In this document: piece by piece, positions 1 to 10,844 of the stretch
Layout of the letters: the number at the start of each line of letters is the position of its first letter
How positions within the stretch are numbered: position 1 is the first letter of the stretch
NCBI RefSeq assembly: GCF_018812025.1
Contig: NC_063054.1
Span: forward strand, 30,307,806 to 30,371,805
From: Megalobrama amblycephala
Lineage: Eukaryota > Chordata > Actinopteri > Cypriniformes > Xenocyprididae
DNA length: 64,000 bases
Direction of reading: 5' to 3'
The notes under the pieces: generated by a model
Told to the model about the DNA's origin: nothing
Databases searched by the model: none
The model's input: the letters and a program-made list of their open reading frames with translations, nothing else
Translations under genes and position numbers: made by a program

Positions 1-5
1 GGCGA

Positions 6-89
6 TCACCTGGCAGCGCTCATGTACCCCGCCAAGAACAGCTTGATCTCGGCAAGTCCTTCTGACATTTGCTGCTGGCTCTGATATCT
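6..89 (-). CDS. possible last coding exon of an unknown minus-strand gene
   Basis: On the minus strand a pyrimidine-rich stretch ending in CAG at about 90-91 precedes an open reading frame of 27 codons that ends in TGA at 6-8. The peptide is hydrophilic and Gln-rich at first (RYQSQQQMSEG), then amphipathic (LAEIKLFLAGYMSAAR). It reads like a genuine C-terminus, but 84 bases cannot establish a gene. It could equally be the tail of a transposon-encoded accessory protein, as the surroundings are repeat-rich. I recognise no family, and the upstream exon is not evident. Confidence 0.22.
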   Translation of the reverse strand, partial: RYQSQQQMSEGLAEIKLFLAGYMSAAR

Positions 90-710
90 CTGTAGTGGTA
101 AACATGAGATATGATTGGTTTTGGATATATCTAACAGGCACTCTTTGGTCTCATGAATATGTTATTTGTTTCTGGGCAAATCATTTTGAGTGAAGGTGAA
201 GTTGTTTCCTAATTTTATATTTTTATATAACTCTAAAATTATTTTATTTAATTCTAAACTGGAGCGCTGCCTTTGTACTTTTTACTGAATTGTTTGTCTA
301 TTTTGCTTGTCTGTTTCCTAGTGTACAAACTTATTATGCTTGTATAATGGCTATTATTGTTAAAAAATATTTCAATTAAAAAATATTGCCATTTTTTGTT
401 TGATTTACCTTGATAAACAGTCTGTGTGTTAATGGTAGAGGTATGCTTGTTTGCCAGAGCTTTTTTGCGGCAAGAGACTGTTTTTATTAGTGAGTTAGTC
501 GATTCAGTCAGGAACGAAACAAGGTTTAAAACTAGGAAATTATTTGAACTTTGCATACCATCTTGCGAGGCTCAACCGAGAAGCAATGTGGTGCTGGGGT
601 AACACAGATTCTGATACATCAGCGAGCACGTACATGGCAAACTGTTTTTCACACATTTATGACTTGACCAAGAGAATGAAACCTCTCTAACAGATGGTCT
701 AAGATTACAT

Positions 711-750
<40 letters not shown>

Positions 751-1405
751 TTAAAATCAGATGTGGTTTGAACTGATTTGAACAAAATCTGATTTGCCTG
801 TAGTCTGAACATAACCTCGCATCTTTATTCCTGCCCATTTCTCCTGCATCCAATACATTATGAAAAACTCATTGTTTACATACTGTCTAATCTACCCAGG
901 CTTTAACATGTGGCCTTGTTAGAAGATGGTCAAAGATATTTGCTTCACCTGTGACTAGTCATAAAGTTTTGCTCATCAGTGTATTACAATATGGATGTTT
1001 TGTCCCCATTATGTCCACGCATGAGAGATGTTGTCAAATCGTTTTGTACTAGCCTATGCTAGTTGAGGAGCAGCAGGTCTTAATACTCATCTGGTTGGTC
1101 TGTTGCAGGACAGTAGATTTTTTTTGTAGATGATTTTGCGGGACAATGCGAGATACGTGTGTGTGAGAGATAAATTTACTGCTATTTTACTATGCAAGTA
1201 TTGATTTTTTTTCTTTTTTTTTTATGTTAGTTGGAAAGCCTATTTGCCATCACGTTGGATAATAACATTTTAAATCACCAAATAAGCTTTGTTAAATTAA
1301 TCATTTAATAACCAGCTCTGTGACTATCACTGCCCATGGTCCAAATGATATGATGTAACTTACTCTATGGCAGTGTTTCCCAACCACTGTGCCATGGCAC
1401 ACTAG
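90..1405. other. AT-rich intergenic DNA, no gene seen
   Basis: No coding potential is visible. From about 1371 the sequence (CAGTGTTTCCCAACC, then GTGCCATGGCACAC) matches a dispersed fish repeat. That older repeat was interrupted at 1405 by a hAT element and resumes at 6537 with TGTGCCGTGGAAAATTACC. Confidence 0.5.
715..747. repeat. (CT)n microsatellite
   Basis: About 16 uninterrupted CT dinucleotides. The Arg-Glu-rich ORF read across it on the minus strand is a by-product of the repeat. Confidence 0.95.
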
Positions 1406-1669
1406 CAGGGCTGGACTGAGGCTAAAATTCGGCCCTGGACAAACCCAGCCCATGCGGCCTACGAGTTCCCCTGTGAATGTTTTTGCTGGGGTTAGGGCCT
1501 TAAATTGGAGTAAATAAATGAATAAATAAAACAAGGACAGTGACAAATAATGATGGATATTATTGATTTTACTACAAATGCAGTTAACAAATTTAATATT
1601 GCACTTTTGTCACATAGAAATTCACTTTGGCAGTAAAGCACTGATTTTCATGCCGTTAAGTAAATTCAA

Positions 1670-1908
1670 TGCTATTAAATCCTGTCATCATTTACTCACT
1701 CTCATGATGTTCCAAACCTGTATGACTTTCTCTCTTCTGTTAAACACAAAAGAAGATATTCTGAAGAATGTTGTCAACCAAACCATTTAGGTTAAGCTAC
1801 CCTTGACTCCAATTATTTTATTTTTTATGTTATACAGAAAGAAAGTAATTCATGTTTATAATGTCATTAGGGTGAGTAAATTAAGACATTTTGGGTTGAA
1901 CTACTCCT
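1670..1908. mobile_element. decayed TTAA-type (piggyBac-like) MITE
   Basis: The body (CATCATTTACTCACTCTCATG, then CACAAAAGAAGATATTCTGAAG) matches the abundant cyprinid MITE whose full copies begin AGGGATAGTTCACCC. The right terminus keeps a degenerate end followed by TTAA at 1909-1912. The left terminus has diverged or is missing. It lies inside the hAT composite. Confidence 0.55.
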
Positions 1909-2448
1909 TTAAAACAATAACATTTTTAAAGAGTTAACACCTAATTTATGTAAGACACTGATATCTATCTTTCATGATGCTCTCATTGAAATAACATTTT
2001 ACTTCAATTAAAATTCATAAGAACTATTAAAAATGTCATAAAACATATTTAAAGAAATAAAAAATAAAGCTTTGTCCTTATCCCATGGGATACAGGCTTT
2101 AGAGCTGTTTTGTTAAATTATCCTTTAATTGCCCTTTACTATGGTTTAACTGTAAGATCATGGTAGACAGAGCACAGGTAAAAACATGCTTCTTATTACC
2201 TTGGGTATATGGTTTCTAAAATAAATAATAAACTATAGATTGTGTAATAAAATATTGTAAGCATAGAAAATACGAAAACAGTCTTTATGAAAGAAAGTGA
2301 TTTATATTCCGCAATATTAAACATAAGTAGGCCTAATAATAGAGAATACGAATCTGATGTCACGCCGCATTGAGTTCTGGGGAACTTCTTTGTTTATTCG
2401 CCATCTTGACAGGATCGCGCAGCCTTTCCGTTATTGAGTTTAGTCAAA

Positions 2449-3260
2449 AGGTGCGTTCCATTCGACCGTAAGTGGACTGCGAAGTGGACTTCACAGGGTA
2501 TTTCGCCATCTTAAGTGAGATTCCATTCCGAAGGGAGCGAACATGTCCCGTTTGAAGGGCACTGCGAACGGCATAGGGAATAAGGGAACATCGATACATC
2601 ACTTCACAGGAAGTAGAGAGGTAAAATCTCCCAACTGTCATTGCGCACCGCGTCACCAGACAGAACTACGATGGAGCAGAGCCGTTGAAAGAGTTATTAA
2701 ACGGCTCTCCGATGGAGGAATTTACGTAACTTATGCGTTTTGAGTATTCGTACCTTTTGTTATTCTTATACGAACGAAAGTATTAATGGTTATAGCTATG
2801 AGTGTTACATTTGCATATTTTATTGTATAGGCATGACAAAGTAAAAGTGTTGAAAAGCAGCTGAGGCTCTGTCATTTTTTATTTTACTTTATTTACCTCA
2901 GAAGTGTTTACTATGCGGCTGCGCGTGGAAAAGAAAGTGCACGAGATGAGACCCAGACCATGGATTAAGATACATTTACAGTTAACCAAATGATAATTTA
3001 TTTTCATGTGGCATGACAGTTACAGCTTCAAATCTGTTAAGAGTCAATTTTAAATTCGAAAGTAAATTATAATATATATTTATTTATGTTACGTTATATC
3101 ATAATCTGCGCGACACCGTCGTGACTGTCTTTGATGACGTTTGCAGTGCATTCCGAATGAGCGATTATTGCCAGCGAAGTCCACTTCAACGGATATACCG
3201 TGCTGAGGGAGTAGGGAGCAGTGAACACTGAGTAGGGACCCTGTCGAATGGAACGCAGCT
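2449..3260. mobile_element. MITE with TGCGTTCCATTCGAC ends
   Basis: TGCGTTCCATTCGAC near 2452 is matched in inverted orientation by GTCGAATGGAACGCA near 3244-3256. The interior is GC-richer than its surroundings and has no coding capacity. I could not fix the target duplication. Confidence 0.6.
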
Positions 3261-3273
3261 AAAGACTATCCGG

Positions 3274-3662
3274 TTGTTAAGTCTGACGTCACGCGGCAGC
3301 GCTTCCGGGTCCAAACGCTCTATCTCATACCACAAGAAAACAACAAATGGTGCTAATATACACACACGATGTGGTGTAATAGTACAAAAAATATATAATT
3401 ATAACCTTTATCTCCATACCAAAATCCCAGATGGCCAGACAATGATTCATCTTTTATAAATCGTTAAAATATTAATGTCTGTGACGCTGTGAGCACGGAG
3501 ACTGTTGTGTAGACTGTAAGTATTTAAAATGTTTAACTTTTTAAAATGTTTTATGTTTATTATGAATAAATAGCACTCATAAACGGCCGTCGATGGCATT
3601 CTCAAGTGAAACGAGTGAGGCTTGGACCCGGAAATGGCGTTCCTTACGTCATGACTTAACAA
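3274..3662. mobile_element. short MITE with ~40-bp inverted ends
   Basis: TTGTTAAGTC at 3274 and GACTTAACAA ending at 3662 are inverted. The arms continue inward to the shared block CTTCCGGGTCCAA at about 3302-3314 and its complement at 3622-3634. No ORF of interest is present. It adjoins the previous MITE within the larger nested element. Confidence 0.62.
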
Positions 3663-6544
3663 GCAGATAGAATAACACAAGACGTGTCATTCGTATTGTT
3701 TTGAATCAGTGCCCAAGGAAGTCGACCGGAAGTTGAAGTCGGCCGCGTGCCGCCATCTTGTAGCAGAACTTCACTTGCGTTAGCATCCCCATTGACTCCC
3801 ATTCATTTTGGCGTCACTTTGACAGCGAATAACTTTACATCTGAGGCGTTTAAAGACTCCATTTGTCCATTATTTATTTCTAAAGATACACGACAATGTA
3901 TAAAGGGCTCCATTACCTTCTATGTTACATTATGGCCCCGTAGAAACAGTTTTTGTAAAAATAGGCTAACGATTGCGTCATAAACACTCGACTCTCTGTC
4001 GCACAGTAGAGAAATTACTGTATAGACAGGAGGAGAAGCTCGCAGGCAATAGTATGCATTAACTTAATATGGCGTACTGGCGTTACATTTTAAAATACTA
4101 TACAAAATAATTAATCAGAATACTTACTCCTGCTCACTCACACCAAAGAACTCCCCGCTCAAGCTCGCCGTCTCTGCAAGATTAACGATGGCAGTTTGCA
4201 GGCACAGCTACTAGAAGATTTACATCTGTCAGACAGGTTGCTGACGTCATCAAGCTTAGTTTGAGTCTGCGCGTCAGAAACGGAAGTGCTAAAAATCGCT
4301 AAAAATGGGCTTCACTTGTCTCAATTGAGTTCCAATGGGGTCGCTGTGTCCATTTCTTTTACTGTCTATGTTTTGAATGGGAGAAAGTGTAACGTGCCAT
4401 ATGGCGGAATAAGTCCCGCCTTCTAAATAAGAGCCAGTCGCCGACTGGTAAAGTCATCGCATCACTGCAGCAAGCCATTTAGAAGCACCGGTTTCTATAG
4501 AAACAGTCAGACGCGCGCATCTGAAACATGGCAGGAGACGCGCATTTAGGTCTGCGCATGCGCATTAGCTTGATCCAGCCTAAAAAATACAGTTTTTTGT
4601 CATGATTCGAGCGTTTGGATACAACATTTATAAGACGGCTGTTGTCAGATTTCATTGGTGATTTCAAATATGAAATGTTATCGTAAGGTTGGCGAACAAT
4701 TTTGGAGAATTTGATGTTTCCCCATTCAAAGAGATAGGGCATGATGCCCAGGATGCCCGAGAGGCATTTCAAAGATGGCCGCCGAGTGTAATGACTTGTC
4801 TTAAAGGGACTTTGGTTTAGTGCAGTAATTTGTTTTCTGTCGTGATTGTGAAAAATGTCACCATTGTATGTCATTAATGCTGCATCGATAATTGTGATAG
4901 TAACTCAGATCATCGTTCTGAGAGAAAACAAGACAGTGAAAAACGTTTTTTCGCCTTTTGTACGTGTAAAAACACCAAGGGAACACCAAGTCGAGATGAC
5001 GAGAAGACGCCGGATGGCAAATCTATTCATAATTGCACTGATTAAACCCACTGCTTATCACTCAATAAAAGAATCACATTGCTAAGTGTTTTTGAACGTT
5101 TTGATTTCGTTTGGTTTAATAATTAACATTAGGCTACCTTTGCAAGTCTGACTCTCACTGCGCTCGTGAATTAGCAGAACTTGACAGGGACATCAAATGC
5201 TTAACAAGAAAAACGCTTCATGTGACAAACAAACAATTCTGTATATTTATTAAAGCATACTGCGTGGAGATATGCAAATGAGCCCAAAATATGAACGCAA
5301 CACGTTTATAAAAAGGGTTTCCTCTCGTGTCCTCTCAAGAAAAGGCTTAATGCACTTAGACTGATATTAAAGAGACCAAATTCTATTTACAAATAAAGCA
5401 CATGCTGAAAAACGGATGAGACCGAAATATAAACTTTCAGTATCACTTAAAATGCAAGCATTTTATACATTTTCTTCATAACGGTTTTTATAAACCGCTG
5501 AATTTGACCTATAATCTCTGATTCTCCTGATCTGGAAAAGGGGGAAAAGGGGGATTACAATGACAACAGTTGTAGGCCTACTCATTATGCTCGTTTAAGC
5601 ACCCTTTAAACGTTTCCAACAAATAAATGAATCGACTTTTCTCAGTGTGTTGATCACATAGATTTATTTGGATATTCATACGATGGCTGAAGCAGTGGTG
5701 AGCGTCCAGCATGCGACACGGTAAACAGATCAACATTGTAAACGAAATTCTACAAAACTTCAGTGAAAAAAAATAAATAAATAAAATGATCATGCGATGC
5801 GATAAAATAGCTTCTATTCCCTGCAAACGATAGCATTAAAAATGTTAACGTTCCACTTAATGGCAGAAACAAAACAAAAGGTAAGCAAGAATCCGTATTA
5901 ATTTCAGTGCGAGTAATAGAGGGCGATCCTGTCAAAATGGCGGCTCCGCCCCGGCGTGCAACGAGGCGTGACGTCGGTTCGTATTCTCTATAGCAGCATT
6001 TTTAATAAATACATTTCTGCCAAAACACCATATTTCTTCACTGTTAGTAGCTGCAAGGTAAATTACTATAAAGGTGGTGGTGTTGGATTGACAAGCTTGT
6101 AGTTCTGTGTATTAGCGTTTTCCAGTTTACCTCGTCATGTCTTTACATGGTCGCGGCTGTTTTCAGCTAACTTAGATTCACCACCGAACCTGTAATGTTC
6201 CTATGATATCACACGACTGTTTTAAACAAAATTCTGAGACAAATCTGAAAGGATCAAGGCATCAAGCGACTTGCGCTGTTTGTTACTTCATAGGGCGGCA
6301 GTGGTGAGCGGGTATATTTGCCTTTTGCAGTTTCTCATGCGCTCCAATTAAAAACAAAAAACAGCGCGGGAGGGGGAGGTCTCTCTCACTTTGGCCTGTC
6401 AGTTCAGAAGACAAACCAATGGGCCAGTCCTTGGCAAAAAAATTAAAATAAAATAAAAAAATAAATTTTATCGGCCCCAAAGTGCGTCGGCCTACCGGGA
6501 AAATGCCCGGTATGCCAGATTACCAGTCCAGCCCTGCACACTAT

Positions 6545-6773
6545 TGTGCCGTGGAAAATTACCAAATGCCAAAAAATAAATAAATAAAATAAAATAAATG
6601 CTATACAGACTCTTAAAATCAGTGCTGTTGGTCACCCTTTACTCCTGTATGTGGGTTTTAACAATATTTAACCAATGAAAAGGATTTAAAAGAGCTTCGT
6701 AACTCCATTGGATCCTCAAACTGTCAGTCAAACCTCATAACTCCGTCCCGCCTCTATCGTGATGTTTATAAAG
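6545..6773. other. remainder of the split old repeat, then unique DNA
   Basis: This continues the repeat interrupted at 1405 (GTGCCGTGGAAAATTACC), followed by an A-rich stretch. No gene is seen. Confidence 0.4.
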
Positions 6774-6860
6774 TCAAGTCATCTTCATTTATATAGTGCT
6801 TTTTACATTACAGATTGTTTCAAAGTAGTTTCACAGTGTTAATAGAAAAATTAATGGATA
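6774..6860 (-). repeat. L2 3' tail
   Basis: In minus-strand sense this reads GCACTATATAAATGAAG then ATGACTTGACTT, the conserved L2-type 3' terminus used as the reverse-transcription recognition region. A short second copy of the same tail lies on the plus strand at 47029-47085. Confidence 0.65.
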
Positions 6861-7659
6861 GAGATTGTTTTGGCTTTACAGCAGCTCAAGGAAAAACTTA
6901 TAGAGCTAAATTAAGTTTTTGATTGAATCACTTCAATCAAAAAGACGCTTAGTCTTTCTTTAAAAGTGGCATCGCCAAATTAATTGATTGGCCCGCATAA
7001 TACAGGATTATAAGTCATTTCCGCAGATCCATGCGAACTTGAATCATTTTGATAACTTTTTATCTATACATAGGGAAAGGGAAGGAGGCCTTCACAGGGG
7101 ATAGTTTAGTTGACACTTCAGGGCTGCATTGTCTAGGAGCAGGTCCTTCATTTCATCTGGATACAGCCTGGAACTGGCAGACTACGGTAAACCTCGGGAT
7201 AAACGGAGAGAGACTAATATTAGCGTAGATGCCATTCTTCTTATAATGCAGCGAGTACATCGGGTGTTATGGGAAGTGTTCCTGGTTCCGGCTGACCTAA
7301 TTTATGCAGCCTAACAATTTACATGATTTGAATTATTGAAGTTGATCATGTGTTGTGTATGAGATGTGTTTTTTTGTGTAGATTTAAACTGACAGATTGT
7401 GTCTGCTTTCCGAACAATGCTAGGAAGACTGTTCCAAAGTTTAGGTGCTAAAAAGGAAAAAAATCTACCACCAGCAGTCAATTTTGATATCTATTGATAT
7501 TCAATAGATATTCTATTATCAACTGGCCAGAATTTTAAGAGCGTAATAGACGTGTAGGACTATAATGCGTTAAGAGCTCGCTCAAGTACTAGGGAGCTAA
7601 ACAATTTAGTGCTTTGTAAGTAATTAGCTATTTTTTTTTTTTTTATTTATTTATTTAAT

Positions 7660-8225
7660 TTATACAATGTTTAATAGGGAGCAAATGCAGTGTTGACAGA
7701 ACCAGGCTTGTATGGTTGTACTTCCTGGTTCTAGTAAGAACTCTAGCTGCTGCATTTTGGTCCAGCTGGAGTTTATTAGGCGTGCAGGGCAACCACCCAG
7801 CAAAGCATTACAATAATCTAGCCTTGAGGTCATGAACGCATGAACTAAGTGTTCCGCTTTTGTCATTAAGAGCATATGTCGTAGTTTAGATATATTTTTA
7901 AAATGGAAGAATGCGGTTCTACAGATGCTACAAACGTGGCTTTCAAATGAAAGTTTGGTATCAAAGAGCACATCCAGGTTCCTAACTGGCAACAAAGACT
8001 TGACAGAACATCCATCAAGTGTTAGTATTCTAGGTTAAGTGCAGAGGTTCTATGTGCAGAATTAAGTAGTAGGAAATTGCTAGTCATCCAAGTTTTTATA
8101 TCATCTATGCATTCCGTTAATTTTGTGAATTTGTAAGATTCGTTAGGACGCAAAGAAATAAAGAGCTGAGTAACATCAGCATAACAGTGAAAACGAATGC
8201 AATGGTTGCATGTACAAAATTTAAT
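7660..8225 (-). pseudogene. L2 reverse transcriptase, C-terminal fragment
   Basis: Conceptual minus-strand translation gives the RT catalytic-loop region (HCYADVTQLFISL), then a thumb-like region, then the conserved block SFESHVCSICRTAFFHFKNI and SRLDYCNALLGG typical of L2/CR1-group LINEs. The catalytic box reads YADV (8172-8183) where active elements have YADD, so the second metal-binding Asp is lost. The palm motifs that should precede it are missing: the coding sequence jumps from the endonuclease C-terminal side (~8270) to this loop. Several frame breaks are present. It is a dead fragment. Confidence 0.75.
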
Positions 8226-8347
8226 CTTTTAATCTTTTTTTAACACGAAGGAGCAACTGTGATTAAAGTGCTGGAAAAGAGAGAGTCAGTAGTTTCTGTT
8301 GCAACATTGAGTTCTTCTAAGCTATCTGGTATGCTAAGGAGATTAAA

Positions 8348-9026
8348 CTAATAAGAAAGATTATTTATAAAGCAATCTTTAGTGGTAGAAGTGATGGTTG
8401 TACCATATTTGTAACTGAGAGTCGAATTTGCAGCCTTGGCTAAATTAAGTATACATGAGACTAGATAATGATCTGATATGTCATCGCTCTGCTGCAGAAT
8501 TTCAACGGCATCAATATCGATTCCATGTGACAATATTAGATCTAAAGTATGATTACGACAATGAGTGGGTCCTGACACGTGTTGCCGAACTCCAGTAACG
8601 TTTAAAATATCTCTAAATGCCAATCCCAGTGCGTCTTTTTTGTTATCTACATGGATATTAAAATCACCAACAATAAGGACTTTATCCGCAGCCAATACTA
8701 ACTCTGATTTAAAAAAAAAAAAAAAAATCAGCAAATTCTTTTATATCCTGTATACAGTAGCCATCACATATGTCAAGCAGGATTTATCATTAGATAACGT
8801 TACATAAAGTACCATCACTTCAAAAGAATTATATTTGAAACTAGACCTATGAGTAATACTGCAGTTATTGCTATAAATTACAGCAACACCTCTTCTTTTA
8901 CCTTTCAGTCGAGCCACATGTTTATAACGGTAACCTTAAGGGGTGCACTCATTTAAAGTAATGTAATCCTCTGGTTTTAGCCAGGTTTCTGTCAAACACA
9001 GCACATCTAGGTTATGATCAGTAATC
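8348..9026 (-). pseudogene. L2 ORF2 endonuclease domain, main part
   Basis: Minus-strand translation shows the hallmarks of an APE-type LINE endonuclease in order: LCLTETWLKPEDY (catalytic Glu) near the right end, GVAVIYSNN, then LIVGDFNIHVDN (Asp and Asn), THCRNHTLDLILS and DDISDHYLVSC (terminal Ser-Asp-His). All diagnostic residues survive. The frame is broken by stops between the first and second blocks and by an A-run near 8711-8726. The first ~30 residues are on the far side of the hAT insertion, at 12585-12680. Confidence 0.8.
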
Positions 9027-9034
9027 ATCATTTA
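9027..9034. repeat. 8-bp target-site duplication (left copy) of the 3.5-kb hAT
   Basis: ATCATTTA here is repeated exactly at 12577-12584. Confidence 0.85.
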
Positions 9035-9305
9035 TAGTGATCGACCGATATTGATTTTTTATAACCGATACCGATTATTTGCATGTTTATGTACCTGATA
9101 ACCGATATGCAGAACCGATATTTATTTACTGTTATACTTCTGTTTCTGACAATTATTACAACACAAATGAGCTGAACAAACCATTTTATTTATAACAATC
9201 ACTCCCTCCTTGCATACAAAAAAAACTTTTATATTTATACACAAATAAATAGAGGGGTCTGAGTCCAAAAAATTAAAGTGCACTGTTACTAAGTGTCTTT
9301 GTGAT

Positions 9306-9432
9306 TATATAATCTAGGGTGTTTAAACAAGATAATCTTGTCAAAAATTTCATGCAATGGCCGTGCTTGAGGCTTCCTGATCATCAACCCATTCAGGTGC
9401 TGAGCAATATGAACAAACTTTTTTTTCCGAGA
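9306..9432. repeat. direct repeat A1 within the hAT
   Basis: The segment starting ATATAATCTAGGGTGTTTAA recurs, diverged by scattered substitutions, at 10954-11075. Both copies carry TGGCCGTGCTT and GCAATATGAAC. They suggest an internal duplication of the host hAT that predates the insertion of the nested element between them. Confidence 0.8.
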
Positions 9433-9448
9433 CTATATAAAGTTAAAC

Positions 9449-9529
9449 AGCACTTGGCAGTTGGCATTTTATGATCTAAATTTAATCTAACGTTAAATCA
9501 TGAAATGCCAACTGACAAAGTGCTGTTTG
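9449..9529. repeat. hairpin-forming palindrome
   Basis: CAGCACTTGGCAGTTGGCAT and ATGCCAACTGACAAAGTGCTG are near-perfect reverse complements separated by about 40 bases that are also partly complementary. It ends just before the target site of the nested hAT. Confidence 0.75.
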
Positions 9530-9532
9530 ACT

Positions 9533-10558
9533 CATGGGCGTCGGAACCATTGTATGTGGGTGGGACAAGACCCACCCACTTTTTAAGACCAATGATATTG
9601 GACCCACTCACTTTTACCGTCTCTAATTCAGCATTTGTCTAATCCCCCCGGTGATGCTACTCCACAAACCACCAACAGATCATAAAAAATACCAAAAATA
9701 AAAATATTTTTTAAAACATCACAGAGGAAAAAGCTGCGTTTATAAAGAAATGTCTCTTTACGACCACAACAAACGGGGCACTTTTCAGACGCGCATTCCG
9801 ACTTCGCCTCAGAGCCAGGCGCAAGTCAAACGAGCGCGGAAAAGGTAGCTTCAGCTGAACAACAGTGAACTGTGGTCAGATGAGATGTTGTCAGGCTATG
9901 CCAGTAAAACTCCAATCAGCCGTTAGGCTATAGTCTACTGTGCTCGAAGCGCGAACTCAAGAATTGCTCGCGCAAATGCGCCGGCGCGCGCTGCATATTA
10001 CTTTATTATAGTTTAACTAAAGCGCTAAAGAAACTACGGCTACGGGCATGCACCATCATTATTCTGAGGTAATAATGATGGTGAATAGTCATGGAATTAC
10101 CAAACATGCGATTAAATCTGCCTCAAAACTGTGCATGCATGTAGGCTATGTATTTGTTGACATGGTTAAAGCTATTGTTATCCAATTTGTTGGCCTTAAA
10201 ACGTCTTAAAAATGCATATATGTACACCAAGGAAATCAAAATTTTCTCGGGGGAGCATGCCCCCGAACCCCTCTAGCATAATACATTTTGTGACCTCGGT
10301 AAATATAAAACCCTGCGTACGGCCCAGCTTCTTTTCTATCAAACGAAATCAAAGGTAATCGTGTAACTCTCCAGTTGTGCGCACTTTGGGACTAAACTTT
10401 GTATGCACTGTGTGATCAATGTGTGAAAATAAATGGGATCAAAAAACGCGATTGAATGTAAAGGTTTGTGTCTCGTTGTTCTATTGAAAAAAATCAACTA
10501 CCGATTGATTGGCATTTTTATCTATCTATCTACCTATGTATGTATGTATGTATGTATG

Positions 10559-10627
<69 letters not shown>

Positions 10628-10674
10628 TGGAGGGAGGACCCACCCACATTTTTTTTTTGCTTCCGACGCCCATG
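9533..10674. mobile_element. nested hAT MITE (1.1 kb)
   Basis: The inverted ends are CATGGGCGTCGGAA (9533) and TTCCGACGCCCATG (ending 10674). The exact 8-bp duplication GTTTGACT lies at 9525-9532 and 10675-10682. The termini continue into a second conserved block, GTGGGTGGGAC and its complement. The interior holds a long (TATG)n(TA)n microsatellite and no transposase. It is inserted in the hAT at 9035-12576. Confidence 0.87.
10520..10624. repeat. compound microsatellite (ATCT)n(ATGT)n(AT)n
   Basis: Runs of TCTA, TATG and TA units, preceded by TTGATTGGCATTTTTATC. The same leader and unit order recur outside this element at 10685-10841. The Tyr/Ile-rich ORFs over it are not genes. Confidence 0.95.
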
Positions 10675-10684
10675 GTTTGACTAT

Positions 10685-10696
10685 TGATTGGCATTT

Positions 10697-10763
<67 letters not shown>

Positions 10764-10801
10764 CCTATGTATGTATGTATGTATGTATGTATGTATGTAT
10801 G

Positions 10802-10841
<40 letters not shown>
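10685..10841. repeat. second compound microsatellite with the same leader
   Basis: TTGATTGGCATTTTTATC followed by (CTAT)n, (GTAT)n and (AT)n duplicates the tract inside the neighbouring hAT. It lies immediately outside that element's right duplication. Confidence 0.95.

Positions 10842-10844
<3 letters not shown>

Larger units (their letters stand above)
2339..5991. mobile_element. inverted-repeat element nested in the hAT composite (3.65 kb)
   Basis: The two ends share ATAGAGAATACGAA in opposite orientation, and the similarity continues inward for roughly 90 bases. Both arms contain GTCACGCC and GACAGGATCGC. No exact target duplication can be fixed, so I do not assign a superfamily. Inside are at least two smaller inverted-repeat elements (2449-3260 and 3274-3662). 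At about 3722-4365 lies a block resembling a dispersed cyprinid repeat, with phrases such as CATTGACTCCCATTCATTTT. No ORF with recognisable transposase motifs is present. Confidence 0.6.
1406..6536. mobile_element. composite non-autonomous hAT element (5.1 kb)
   Basis: The ends are inverted: CAGGGCTGGACT at 1406 and AGTCCAGCCCTG ending at 6536. They are flanked by CACACTAG (398 bases into the line, at 1398-1405) and CACACTAT (6537-6544), an 8-bp target duplication with one mismatch. Terminal CAG and an 8-bp duplication are hallmarks of the hAT superfamily. The inner ends are AT-rich and hold no transposase. Most of the length is a second inverted-repeat element (2339-5991) containing still smaller ones, so this is a layered composite and not a single cargo-bearing transposon. 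It split an older repeat recognisable on both sides. Confidence 0.78.

Noticed and set aside
572..853. ORF with Arg-Glu repeats
   Set aside because: It is produced by the (CT)n microsatellite; no other coding sign.
4479..4874. 131-codon minus-strand ORF
   Set aside because: It lies within nested MITE-type sequence with no conserved motif. Composition is driven by repeat DNA.
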